Shown one piece after another: positions 44,601 to 53,521 of a stretch of DNA of 64,000 nt. Numbering within the stretch: position 1 is the first letter of the stretch; the number at the start of each line of letters is the position of its first letter. The DNA comes from Solea solea. Taxonomy: Eukaryota > Chordata > Actinopteri > Pleuronectiformes > Soleidae. Position numbers and translations under genes: made by a program. Location: the NCBI RefSeq assembly GCF_958295425.1, contig NC_081154.1:8193341-8257340 (forward strand), given 5' to 3'. A model generated the notes under the pieces. That model was not told where the DNA came from. It saw only the letters and a list, made by a program, of their open reading frames with translations, and made no database searches.

Positions 44601-47600
44601 TATACTGTAGTTTTATTGTAAAGTCAAGATTCAGCTCACTGTTTACTGTTTAATAGGTTATTAAGTATTAAGTATTACCACATGTCACCAAAAAAGTATA
44701 CTTGACTTTACATCCTAGGGATGGGTATCGATATCTGTCTGATACTGGTCAAAATCACTTGATGGGACATCGCACAGATAAAAATACAATCACTATGCAC
44801 AGACTGTTAAAATGTAAATAGAAATCAGCAAAAGATTTTTAGCTGAGTCATGTTTGATCTGTTTATTTCTCCTTTTTGGGAGAACACTATTTGTGACACA
44901 GTTGGAGAACTGTGTCTTTAAAAACTCAGCACATATGTGTTGTTAACAGCTTCATAGTTCACATAATGGTCTAAAATGACTGTATCGGACTCATATCGGT
45001 TTCCACAAAAAAAGTGGTATGGTCCCATCCCTACTATATTCTAATGCAAGGATGAGAACTTAACGGTGCAGTATGTAATAAATGAAGTCATGTATCCAAT
45101 ATGAACCAGGCCTGAGATGATGCAGTGGCAAAATGGCACCAGTTCATCAAATGAGAGTAAAAGTGACGACTGACTCGACAGATCTCCATGCGGTTTGCTG
45201 CCTCCTCCATCTCCTCCCTGAGATGGTCGGCCTTGGCTCCTGTTGGCTGCAGGTTGGTGGACAGTCCTGAAGACTTGGAGGATTGATAAAATCTGGAAAC
45301 AGAAATTGTATTGTTTTTGTGGTTTTTTTCCAGTATTCTTTTTTCAGTGCTTTCTCTATAGATTTGAGAATTAACAGATGAACAACAAGGAAGCGTGAAA
45401 AACATAGCACATTTTTTATTTATTTGCCTTCAGCAGTTTGAGACTTTTGTTCCTGAGAGAAATAATAATCATCAATAACTTTCAAAAAGATCAACGGCAA
45501 AAGAAACAAACTTTTTCTATTACTTTATTATCTGTCAAAGTGAAAACACTTCACTACTCATATATCTTCATTTATTCAACTAAAGCCTGTCTCTTATCGA
45601 ATTCTCACTCTCAGACTTTCCTCTTTCCCCCTCCTTCTCTCTCTAGCTGCCCAGACTTTCTGTTTGAATTGTGTGTCTGAGCAGTCTGAGAGGAGATAAT
45701 ATGTGGAGCTCAGCACACAGCATGAGAGAAATTGTCTCAGATTTGGGTCACACACACAAAAAAGGCAAAAGCTCTCTTGCAGACTGGACCGCAGTGTGGA
45801 AAATCACATTTCTCCATGTCACTGCTCATAATGGCAACAGATAACAGCAAGTCACTGAGAATTAGACTGAAAATCTTCAAAGAAATGATGACAACAAAAA
45901 TGTTAAGGCCAGTGAGGATAAAAACATTCAGCGGAGGGAGTTAAATGTACCTTTAAATGTATAAGGATATCATTTTATAAATTGAAATGATTATTCAATA
46001 AAATAATAACACAATAGTAGTGAAAATAACAATAAATCCTCTTAAATAGAATCCAAAATGATCAATAATGGAGAGAAATCTGAGGTTCTCACACAAGACA
46101 CAGCATGAGGTCTATGTACAATAAAATCCTATAATATTCTGTGAGAAGCAGCAGGAGCAGTTCATTCACAGGGGATAAAATGTCTTTGATCATAGGCCCG
46201 TCTGTCTCTCTCGCACACACACACACACGCACACACGCACAGACACACACACTGAGACTCACCGTGTGCGTGCAGAGTCCATGTCCAAGACCAGTTTTGC
46301 TAAATGTTTCCTTTGTTTCTGGATGTTTGGGATTTCCACCTGAGTGGACAGAGCACAGAGAGTGTTTTTTATTATTATTATTGTTATCATTTCAGTGTTC
46401 TGTTGTATGTTGGTGTGACAGGGAATGGGAAACAGACTCAGCATTGTCAGAGATTTTTGCACCTGTAGAAGCAAACCTCACCTCTGCCTCTGTCTCTCTC
46501 AAAAACCAAAAAGTATTCATATGTAATAGAGGTTTTTTTAAAAAAAAAGTTATAAAAAGAGGTTTATCCAGGTTGTCTATGGTAAGAATATTATTTCACA
46601 TGAGTTAGAAGTCAGCAGGGTCACATGACATTGAAAAAAAATGTAAATATTTAAAAAAGAAATGTACAATTAGGTCAAAAGTAAGAACCATAACAACAAA
46701 CTACTTATGCACATATACATTACTTTTAATCTACTGGAAACACCAATTAAAACCAAAAATAAAGTCTGATTTGTATAATTGAATATGTCAAATAACAGGA
46801 ATTGACATTGGTTTACATTTTTTTTTAAATTAACTGCAACTGTCTTGTTTTCCATACCTCTGCCAGATCGTACAGGGGCTCGATGACATCTCTTTCTATG
46901 GTGACCTCGAACTCGATGAGCTCCTGAGCGAGACTTTCCTGCGTATCGCCGCAGAGTTTCAGCATCTTCCTGCAACAGACAAACGGGTGCATGGAAATAT
47001 CAGTGAACACTCATCATCACCGGCTTGTCTCTGCGGCTGTCACTGCCACATTTCTTTTTCATATATATGCTAAATATTTAAACCCCTTTTTAACAAAAAT
47101 ATGTTTGATAAAAGGCCCTATTCATGTGCCGTAGGTAATGATGCAGTGGAGCGGCGTAATAAAGGGTAATTGAGTGTCGCGGTGGCAGTAAACACAGCCA
47201 TAAATACAGCATGACATCAACATGTGCATTTTTATTTCCTGCTATTTCCTCTTTGAGGTGTTAAATAACAAAGGCAATGAAATAAAGAAGCAAACAGGCA
47301 GAGGATATGACACTGACCAAGGACAAATCCATCACTTCCACACATCACAATTTTCCATCTCATCCCGTTGTCAGGGAAAAGTGATTTCCTTCATGACAGA
47401 GGAGTTTCAGGAGTCAAGGCAGTGAAGTCACAGTTCATTTTAGTACACTTTCTATATTCTGCAGCAGTAGATGAGGTTTAAGGTTTTTCTTTATCTGATT
47501 ATATTCATGGACATGAAGGAAAATCAGCTTCAAGATGTGTAAGGTTAATAATTATTCAGTGTGTTCTCACCCTAGTAGAGACTCGTCTCCAAGCACCGCC

Positions 47601-50600
47601 GCGCCGTCTACCATACATTGTGCTAGTGTTGTGAGGGGGAGCTTTTTCTGCAGGGACATACAATGCAAAGAAAATCATGGATGAATCAGCCGCCGGTGTC
47701 CACTCAACCGGGCAGTTGACATTCAAACAACTGTCGTAATCGCTCGGAAACTGTAACAGGCACAACAGGGGACAAAAATCCATATGCATTCATTGTAATC
47801 AGGGAGAAACCTGTATTTCTAATCATATTTAGCAAGTCAGACTTTTATATTTCATTAATTTCCAAGAATTACTATAGGAGAACAGAGCAGTGCTAATAGA
47901 AATGGCTTAGGGCTCTTGGAGGCTGAAACATAGTATGTTATATATAACATATAATATACTACATAACTTGTGGAGATGATGCGTTTAAGATGTTTTCAAT
48001 CCATATTGTTATTGACCTTGACCATACAATTTCAATCCCGTTAATCCTAGTTTGGCCTAAATGAGTTATTCTGTGGAATCAATACACTGCTCCAGGGGTA
48101 TAACCCATGCAGGGTCCTCTTGATTTAAGACCAAGACCTTCATTGGAACCACACATCCTTTAAAAGGAACTTTAGAACTTTACATTTTTTTTTTTTTTAC
48201 ACTTGCGCTTATCCAGAAAATGTTATTATGTGCCTCTGATGCATAATGAATAAGGCTAATGCTTCACTGACACAAAATCTCCCATTAACTGCCATAGTTA
48301 CCCTCTGCTCTGAGGCTCAGAGATGATGGAAGACATAAAACTACAACAGAACTCACACAGAAAAACTAATATACACACATATCACTGTCTTTGCAGAAGC
48401 CTTGTGTGACGCTGCTGTCGGGGGGGGGGAAATATTCCAACAGCACAGTACTTGCAGTTTTCGAGCATTTTTGAAGGCATCTGGTCAACATTGCAGCGAA
48501 TTATTCAGCTGGCGTGACCAACACTGCACACATTTTCAGACATTTGCATCAAATCTGACTCAAGTGTTGACAGACACTGCAGGCACTAATATGACTCGTC
48601 ATGTGTTGATAGCCCTTGCGACAATGGTTAGTACTGTTCAGGTTTCAGACAACAGAATAATACGCACCAAGCACAATTTAAAATTGAAACCATATGGGGC
48701 TAAGTGCTTTCATTGCATAAAATGGGTCTTCAAACTTTGTTTTTAGCAGTTTTTATTTTGTATTTGTGGCAAAAAGATTTTTTATGTGTGCCTTGTATAA
48801 TATAAATACTGTATTTTTCCCCTTGACTCTTGGCCGGCTCTCACCGAGGGCGACCTGACAGACTTCTTGTCCACATCCACACCCTGCTGGCCCTGCAGAC
48901 AAGCGGTCAACTTCTTGTGTGTGCTGTGGGAGACCTGCTTGACCAGCTCCAGACGTTTTTCCACCTGGAACACACACACACACACACGCACACACACACA
49001 CATATAGTACAGTTTCTGCATCACTGTCAAACGTTTTTTGGGACATCTCTGTTGACATTTGATTGAAAAGTTGAGGGATGCAGCTGCCTGTCAAAGCGGT
49101 TTGTCTCTAAAATAACATCAGTATCCTTAGCTGTTCAGGCTTATGAGAGACTATGAACTGTATTATTCAAATGGGTCTTATTTCATAATCAAACCAACTC
49201 AGTTGAACTGAGAACATCATTACTCAGAGCAATCACAGTGCTGCAGCCTGAGTCCATCAGTGGGGACATTATATCTTTTGTCTCGCAATGAGATTCAATT
49301 TCGGTGCTCATTAAATGCCTGAAGGCCATTAAAAAAGTCATTTTATGCACACTGAATACTTTGTACCGATGATTATTTTTTCCCCCCCGTGGGTGACCCA
49401 AAACACAATGCAGAAGAAAACATACAATTTAGACGAAGATTCATTCGTACCTGCAGCAGGTCGTCACTTAATACTTCTGTCTTTTCAGCCCTGGAAGAGA
49501 AGAGAACATAAATGTAGGAGAGGAGCTGCTAATTAACATAACGTATTACTGTGGAAACTGGGCAGCATACACACAAAGATGTTAGTCAATGTAATTACAA
49601 AAGAATAGCTGGATTTCTCGCCACATGGTGAATAATAGAGCTGTTACGGCCTGGAGCTGATCATAAAATGGCGATTTTCATCTTTTCCCTGGGCTCAAGC
49701 TGATACAGCTCGTGGAAGGAGCTATTGACATTAACCCTTGAAGGTTGGGTGAGAATCAAACTCAGTAGTTCTCCAACAATAAACAATCATTGCACCTCTT
49801 GTCACATTCTAACCCAATCAAAAGCAGAGTGAGGGTTGGTCTGTTCCCACTAAAGTTGGAAATAGGTTAGGAATCATTGATAGAATCAAGTAAAAAGAGA
49901 ATAAAACCAAAACATTTCACTTTCTGATGCAAACACAGTGAACTGCTGGATGATTCCTTCTGTCTGCAGGCTGGACACCACTTTCATTAAAAGCATCTTA
50001 GCATTAAGATTCTCTTATAGCTATAATATCTTCAGAGTGAAAATATGGCAGGAAACTTTGCTTATGTACAAGCCTGTGCAGCTGAAGACACAGGAACTGA
50101 CCCGGACTGAGGAAGAAATATCAGCGACTACTGATATTACGGTTCGGGTCTTTCTGTATGGAGCTTGTATGTTCCTCCCATGTGTTACTCTGGTTTCCTC
50201 TCACAGTCAAAAAACATGCATAGCTTAATTGGACACTCTAAATTGACTGTAGTGTGAATGTGAGTGAATGTGTGTTTGCCCTGCGATGGACTGGCAACCT
50301 GGCCAGCGTGTATAGTCTTCCCTTTTCACTATGTTGGCTGAGATTGGCTCCAGCGGCCCCACAACCCTCATGTGGAGGATAGAGGTAGACAATGGATAAA
50401 TATCCAAGATAAAAACATAGTAGCTGCACATTCAGTATGGAAAAAAAAACCTCTGTATATTACAAGTGCAAGTAAGCACTGTGCATTTACCAGGGATACA
50501 TAGAAATAAGTGTCTCGTGACAATTGACAAGAACTTTTCAGTATTTTTCAGGGTTTGTATTGTTACCAACCAGCTACAGCACAAAGGAGTATTAATGTGC

Positions 50601-50884
50601 ACTGTGAGCAATAACTCAGCAATTTAAATCATAAACCACAAGAGCTCTGTCGTTTCCAGCCAGGAACAAACACCAAATCAAGGCTGCCTTACCTCACGTC
50701 CAGCACTGCACAGACAGCGCATGCACTCTGATTGCCTCCTGAACACTTTGCTACAATTTAGTCCAAAATGAAAAACACAGTCGACAGCACCCCGCGCCGA
50801 TGAGGCTGTGTGCACTTACAGAGCCTTGCTGTTCCTGCGCGACGCTCTAGTCCTGCTGATGTGCAGCTTTTTCTTCCACATCAT
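26942..50884 (-). CDS. arhgap44: Arhgap44 (RICH2), BAR and RhoGAP domain protein; first exon not found
   Basis: Arhgap44 binds curved membranes through its BAR domain and inactivates Rac1 and Cdc42. It limits filopodia and shapes dendritic spines, and binds Shank3 through its C-terminus. Twenty-one phase-consistent exons run from 49490 down to 26942 and give 959 residues, or 785 without the 522-bp exon at 32697. Mammalian ARHGAP44 is about 818 aa including an N-terminus of about 18 residues missing here. Order: BAR (first ~230 residues), RhoGAP (~250-430) with arginine finger in GLFRIAP, then a proline-rich tail ending ESEEESESTVL, a class I PDZ ligand. The canonical MKKQFNRMRQL-type start was sought to the right edge and not seen, so it probably lies beyond 64000. 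The given upper limit includes the alternative first exon candidate at 50820. Confidence 0.95.
27100..29986 (-). other. arhgap44 last intron (2.9 kb)
   Basis: Holds a non-autonomous DNA transposon (28173-28791) and a G run at 29094-29108. No exon supported. Confidence 0.8.
28173..28791. mobile_element. non-autonomous DNA transposon with terminal inverted repeats
   Basis: Left end GTCAGTAGGTTTATATGCAC and right end, reverse-complemented, GTCAGTGTGTTTACATGCAT are inverted repeats with a few mismatches. The interior repeats TCTGACTA-type words in both orientations. About 620 bp with no transposase frame. Superfamily not assigned. Confidence 0.6.
29987..30370 (-). CDS. arhgap44: arhgap44 proline-rich exon
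   Basis: 127 codons: KKLAPTPPKGP, then SDHSTGQPSPVSLSPTPPST and KARPTPKPPRQRPSLPPPQP, ending SSGESMST. These match the mammalian SH3-ligand-rich tail closely. Acceptor CTCCACAG, donor ACAG|GTAATG. Confidence 0.95.
30371..31731 (-). other. arhgap44 intron
   Basis: AT-rich, no repeat family or exon recognised. The 136-aa plus-strand frame reading into it is low-complexity Tyr/Ile/His-rich and not credible. Confidence 0.7.
31732..31847 (-). CDS. arhgap44: arhgap44 exon (KNKELSP segment)
   Basis: Encodes TLKNKELSPVIGQKGIQGT to HSPHSLRR. Counterpart of mammalian TTKSKELSPGSAQKG...SPHTLRK. Phase 2 in, phase 1 out. Confidence 0.9.
32697..33218 (-). CDS. arhgap44: arhgap44 large proline/serine-rich exon (cassette candidate, 174 residues)
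   Basis: An open frame runs without a stop from acceptor ATTGCAG|C at 33218 to donor ACTAG|GTAAAT at 32697. Its 522 bp are a multiple of three, phase 2 on both sides, matching both neighbouring exons. It can therefore be included or skipped without a frame change. It starts SDDASSNWSDSCYAYPSPEE, has a run of eight serines, then HHHFFNRAPPGMRPVAPSPE and SNGSTLYIKPPLVLTRHDLF, and ends SREREGAKLT-like (SRERGAKLT). I recall no counterpart in mammalian ARHGAP44. Composition (Pro, Ser) suits the disordered tail. Confidence 0.7.
33977..34168 (-). CDS. arhgap44: arhgap44 exon (MGVRVMD segment)
   Basis: Sixty-three codons from MGVRVMDTSWVSRRGSSSAR to PTPPPTSSDRA. Matches mammalian MGVRVMDTNWVARRGSS. 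Phase 2 on both sides. Confidence 0.92.
33997..34019 (+). other. potential G-quadruplex opposite the arhgap44 coding strand
   Basis: Four G runs of three or more with short loops on the plus strand, within the exon close to its donor. The coding strand reads a proline-rich CCC-rich stretch here. Formation is inferred only. Confidence 0.4.
34169..35424 (-). other. arhgap44 intron
   Basis: AT-rich, no further exon or repeat recognised. Confidence 0.7.
35425..35442 (-). CDS. arhgap44: arhgap44 18-nt microexon
   Basis: CATTAGGAAGATACAAAG lies between AATGCAG and GTACAG. It supplies G-IRKIQ-S, completing codons split from 36851 (GG|C) and to 34168 (AG|C). The result, KKDG-IRKIQ-SMGVRV, equals mammalian KKDGLRKIQSMGVRV with one conservative change. 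Far below any ORF length cut-off. Confidence 0.93.
35443..36850 (-). other. arhgap44 intron
   Basis: AT-rich. Contains a short tandem CAGACTGCT run near 36105-36130 and a GAGACA run near 36168-36195. No exon recognised. Confidence 0.7.
36851..37031 (-). CDS. arhgap44: arhgap44 exon after the RhoGAP domain
   Basis: Fifty-nine codons: IEFNVTGNYGSPVHTNHNAN, YSSMPSPDMEQMDRRQ, RRPLSVATDNMMLEFYKKD. Nearly identical to mammalian ARHGAP44, which excludes ARHGAP17. Confidence 0.97.
37113..37207 (-). CDS. arhgap44: arhgap44 exon, end of RhoGAP
   Basis: SDITEMMTTVSLQIVGIIEP then IIQHADWFFPG, the final helices of the RhoGAP fold. Confidence 0.97.
37208..38128 (-). other. arhgap44 intron
   Basis: No repeat or exon recognised. 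Confidence 0.7.
38129..38245 (-). CDS. arhgap44: arhgap44 exon, RhoGAP core
   Basis: YLIKFLSKLSTEYQDVNKMT and GNIAIVLGPNLLWTHNE. The VLGPNLL asparagine is a conserved RhoGAP residue near the GTPase switch regions. Confidence 0.97.
38246..40142 (-). other. arhgap44 intron (1.9 kb)
   Basis: Contains a probable retroelement 3' tail at about 39525-39785. Otherwise nothing recognised. Confidence 0.7.
39525..39785 (+). repeat. probable SINE/LINE 3'-tail fragment
   Basis: Ends with GGGGGATTAATAAAGTATTT then CTGATTCTG, the typical tail of several teleost retroelements. The upstream limit is uncertain. Confidence 0.5.
40143..40223 (-). CDS. arhgap44: arhgap44 exon, RhoGAP
   Basis: VQDQDKRLQVLLGACEKLPK then ANNDNF. 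Acceptor CCTTCAG, donor TTTAA|GTGAGT. Confidence 0.96.
40360..40441 (-). CDS. arhgap44: arhgap44 exon, RhoGAP
   Basis: ALKSYLRELPEPLMTYELYN then DWIQAS. KSYLRELPEPL is the RhoGAP signature helix and loop. Confidence 0.97.
40442..42514 (-). other. arhgap44 intron (2.1 kb)
   Basis: Contains a (TA)n run at 41624-41660. No exon recognised. Confidence 0.7.
41624..41660. repeat. (TA)n microsatellite
   Basis: Uninterrupted AT alternation after a TATATACTATA start. Confidence 0.9.
42515..42626 (-). CDS. arhgap44: arhgap44 exon with the RhoGAP arginine finger
   Basis: GLFRIAPSASKLKKLKASLD, then CGVLDVQEYSADPHAIA. The Arg of GLFR is the catalytic arginine finger; it is intact. Phase 0 in, phase 1 out. 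Confidence 0.97.
43206..43333 (-). CDS. arhgap44: arhgap44 exon, start of RhoGAP
   Basis: TWVEKPCYGKPLEEHLALSG, then RDIAFPIEACVTMLLECGMQ and EE. Preceded on the minus strand by a (TG)n tract at 43341-43361 in place of an ordinary polypyrimidine tract. Confidence 0.97.
43341..43361 (-). repeat. (TG)n tract abutting an arhgap44 3' splice site
   Basis: On the transcribed strand reads about ten UG repeats ending five bases before the acceptor AG at 43334-43335. Confidence 0.9.
44046..44127 (-). CDS. arhgap44: arhgap44 exon, end of BAR domain
   Basis: LIEVQAEYHRKSLELLQAVL then PQIKAHQ, last BAR helix. Confidence 0.97.
44217..44285 (-). CDS. arhgap44: arhgap44 exon, BAR domain
   Basis: DQLSADMYSFVAKEIDYASY then FQT; 69 nt, phase 0 on both sides. 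Confidence 0.97.
44286..45174 (-). other. arhgap44 intron with a MITE
   Basis: Contains the inverted-repeat element at 44716-45033. Confidence 0.8.
44716..45033. mobile_element. MITE, hAT-like (TAGGGATGGG ends)
   Basis: Begins TAGGGATGGGTATCGATATC and ends CCCATCCCTA, giving perfect 10-bp terminal inverted repeats over 318 bp. No ORF. The TAGGGATGGGTATCG end is familiar from teleost hAT-type MITEs. A clean 8-bp target duplication was not seen. Confidence 0.7.
45175..45292 (-). CDS. arhgap44: arhgap44 exon, BAR domain
   Basis: FYQSSKSSGLSTNLQPTGAK, then ADHLREEMEEAANRMEICR. Donor CGA|GTCAGT. Confidence 0.97.
46210..46252 (-). repeat. (TG)n tract just downstream of an arhgap44 5' splice site
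   Basis: CA/CGCA microsatellite on plus; reads UG repeats on the transcript starting about ten bases into the intron after donor 46262. Confidence 0.9.
46263..46339 (-). CDS. arhgap44: arhgap44 exon, BAR domain
   Basis: VEIPNIQKQRKHLAKLVLDM then DSART. Its donor (CG|GTGAGT) is followed within about ten bases by a UG-rich tract. Confidence 0.97.
46858..46969 (-). CDS. arhgap44: arhgap44 exon, BAR domain
   Basis: KMLKLCGDTQESLAQELIEF, then EVTIERDVIEPLYDLAE. Donor GAG|GTATGG. Confidence 0.97.
47571..47647 (-). CDS. arhgap44: arhgap44 exon, BAR domain
   Basis: KKLPLTTLAQCMVDGAAVLG then DESLL. Phase 0 in, phase 2 out. Confidence 0.96.
47648..48844 (-). other. arhgap44 intron
   Basis: AT-rich, with an 18-bp AT palindrome (TATGTTATATATAACATA) near 47935-47955. 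No exon recognised. Confidence 0.7.
48845..48964 (-). CDS. arhgap44: arhgap44 exon, BAR domain, with two possible donors
   Basis: VEKRLELVKQVSHSTHKKLT, then ACLQGQQGVDVDKKS. The frame ends either at 48860 (weak donor GTCAGG, giving DKKS-KKLPL as in mammals) or at 48845 (strong donor GTGAGA, adding VRSPS). Both keep frame. The acceptor is preceded by a (TG)n tract. Confidence 0.95.
48968..49002 (-). repeat. (TG)n tract abutting an arhgap44 3' splice site
   Basis: UG repeats on the transcript end a few bases before the TTCCAG acceptor at 48965-48966. Confidence 0.9.
49451..49490 (-). CDS. arhgap44: arhgap44 exon 2, BAR domain
   Basis: Forty nt: one base completing the preceding codon, then AEKTEVLSDDLLQ, equal to mammalian AEKTEVLSEDLLQ. 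Acceptor CTTCCAG, donor CAG|GTACGA. Needs an upstream exon ending in phase 2. Confidence 0.96.
50150..50400 (+). repeat. teleost interspersed repeat (retroelement 3' fragment)
   Basis: In order: GGTTTCCTCTCACAGTCAAA, CATGCATAGCTTAATTGGAC, TCTAAATTGACTGTAGTGTG, CCTGCGATGGACTGGCAACC, ATTGGCTCCAGCGGCCCCAC and a GACAATGGAT end. A common fish repeat; related to 8280-8380. Confidence 0.75.
50820..50884 (-). CDS. arhgap44: candidate alternative first exon of arhgap44
   Basis: On the minus strand two adjacent ATGs (50884 and 50881) open MMWKKKLHISRTRASRRNSK-A and run to a strong donor, CT|GTAAGTGC, in phase 2. That is the phase required by exon 2 at 49490: CT+G gives Leu, then AEKTEVLS. The peptide is strongly basic and could serve as an amphipathic or basic N-terminal cap of the BAR domain. 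The surroundings are GC-richer than the intron average. No family match is recalled; the agreement in phase has a one-in-three chance of being accidental. Confidence 0.35.
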
Positions 50885-51235
50885 CCCTCCCCTGCTAACA
50901 GGAGGGAAGACACCTGTTTTCAGGCTGCAGCAGAGTGACAACCACGAGCCAGAAGATGAGGGGACGCAAGGAGGGAAAGGAGGTGGGAGAGAGTGAGGGA
51001 GAGGGAGAGGGAGGAGGGCAGCTCGAAGAATGAGACCTGACAGTCTTGTTCTTTCACTCGTTCTCTCATCACCCCCTGATCTTTCATTTTCTCTCCACTG
51101 CAGGTTGGTCTGCAGGAGAACAGATGGGTTGTGTGTTTATGACACACACACACACACTGCTGACCTGATTCAAGTTCAACAGTTGAATGCAGAAGTAAAG
51201 TTAAAGCTCCTTTATTGTGCTTTATGTTCTATATG

Positions 51236-51505
51236 ACTGGGCAATCATTCAATAACAATATATATGTCAATATCATTATAACAAAGGTACAGTATAATGT
51301 TTATGCACTATGCAAACACATTTTGAGACACATCATTTAGTTTCAAACAATATTTCTGCATTAGAGAACTGAGAATCAACGGGTTCTCCAACATTCACTG
51401 CAAACTTCAATCGATTATTTGACATTTTATCATTAGAATTATTAATGTCAACAGATTTTTGACAAATTCATTTATCATGGTAAAATGTTGCACATATCGC
51501 TCAGC
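51236..51505. mobile_element. probable degenerate MITE
   Basis: Begins GACTGGGCAATCATTC and ends ATATCGCTCAGCCC, which read as imperfect inverted ends of the GGCTGGGCGATAT type seen in fish MITEs. A similar end appears near 56113. Poorly preserved. Confidence 0.35.
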
Positions 51506-53432
51506 CCTCAGCCCCACCCACAGCTCCATGACTTGTTCTATTGTTCTTTTCCTTTGGCTGTAACCAAAGAAAATGATGGTTTTACCACCGACGTTGTCAT
51601 GATTAGATTATATCATGAAGAAGCTTGGGTGCCAATGCTATTTGTGTCACAATTCTGAACCATTGTAATTCAACTTAACAATAACTGGAATTTTCTTCTA
51701 CTCCATAAACCAAAATCAAATTTCAGTCAGTCCATCAAGCATTACAACATAAAGTGTTGTTTTTTCTAGGTAACTGCTACATCTTGCTGCTCCTGCAACC
51801 AATAAAATAAATACAAGGACATGCACGAGTGTTTTTTAGCTTTGTCTATTGTGTAGCTGGTGCTCAGAGACACATAAAACAGGAACAGCAAATAATTTGA
51901 ACCCTCAGGTTAACATGTTTCAAATGAAACTGAAAAATGTCCTTCCAAAAGCCTGGTTTCGCAGGCTCGTCGCAATATCATGATTCAAGGGGAGAAAATC
52001 CTTTTTGCAGCAAGTACAAATGTTTGCGGCCTCATGTGCATAACAGTGGAAGGAGGAGGTTAAATCATGTCTCAATCGCTTTGTGACTGAATCCACTGTG
52101 TAGCCCTGTGGGTGTGGGTATATCCTCAGCAGCGTGACACTGTTTCCATTACTGTCGTCTCAGTGTCTCCGTCTCTGTGTATTGACTTAACATGATTTAT
52201 TTGACACACAATGTGTACAAATCCGGGACCTTTCCTCAGGTCTAAAGCAAACGGGTAAATCACCGACAGTACCACTTCTCTCTCCATTCATTTCCCCCTC
52301 TGACAACAAGGAACAGCATTTACTAGATCACTGAATTTATCTGCGGGATAATTGTCCCCGGCCAAACTCTCACACACACATAAGCACACACAATTATGAG
52401 GAGGTGAGGAAGTCGACATCTGCCCTTTACACACAAGTAATCCAAACATACAAATAAACAGCAAATTATTTTTCATTGTCTCTTGTGCGATACACTTAAA
52501 AGCCACTTTGAACATCTGCTGTGTTAAAGCAAAAATCTAAATAAGCCAATCACATGGCAGAAACTACATGCATTTAGGCACGTAGACGTGGTTAAGATGA
52601 CCCGCTGAAGTTCAAATGGAATGCAGAAGAAAGGCGATTGAAGTGACTTTAAACTTGGCATGCGCCAGGTGGGTTCATTTCAGAATCTCCAAGGTTCTAC
52701 AGAGAGAAGTACAAAAAAAAAAGGCAATACACAGTGAGTGACAATGCCTTACTGACACCAGAGGTCAGAGGATAACGACCTGACGGCTGTTGATTGATAG
52801 AAAGGCAATAGTAACTACAATAACCACTCCTTCATGCTATTCCTAACCATTCATGGTATGAAGAAGACCATCTATGTGACACCTTGTAGGTGATAAGCAA
52901 CAGCAACAGCAACAGAGGGAGACCAGCACACACACACCTTTTTCAGGCATGATGAGATTAATACAAAGACTGGTGCAGGCAAAACAAACTTCTGTCAGCT
53001 GAGTGTTGGCACACAGACAATGCTACCTTGTCAGCTTCTGTATGTAGGAAATGTGCAACAGTAGAATATTATTATAATAATAACACCTGCGTGCCTGGTA
53101 CATGGTACTCATGGTACTCATCTGAACTGTCATGTCCTCCATTACCAGCAGGAGGCAAGATTCCATAATAATTTGACCACATGTCTTTCTGAGGGAAACA
53201 GATGAGTCATGAATGTATTACTAAGCATATATTAAAGTCACAGCTGCAGCATAATGTACCTGTGGTGCCAAGAGTAAATGGTATTGTTGGTTAAAGCAGC
53301 TGAACAAAACACTGGGGCCACTAAATAAGATACAATTTTTTTTTTTTTTTAATTATTATAATCAAAATATAAATCACAATTAAACTGAAGTACACAGGAA
53401 TCCTTAAAAATAACCTCTTTCCTTTGCAGTAA

Positions 53433-53521
53433 ATTAGAGCCATGTCCCACCAATAGTGTGGGTTATTTTAACACTTGTATCTATGACGGAGTATTAAGGC
53501 CACGCATGGCTCTAATACTCC
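53433..53521. repeat. nested inverted repeats
   Basis: ATTAGAGCCATG (53433-53444) and its exact complement (53505-53516). Inside and overlapping, GGAGTATTA (53488-53496) and its exact complement (53513-53521). Two alternative hairpins share one arm. Confidence 0.85.

Noticed and set aside
46141..46608. 155-aa plus-strand frame
   Set aside because: It crosses an antisense arhgap44 exon and a CA repeat; composition follows the repeat.
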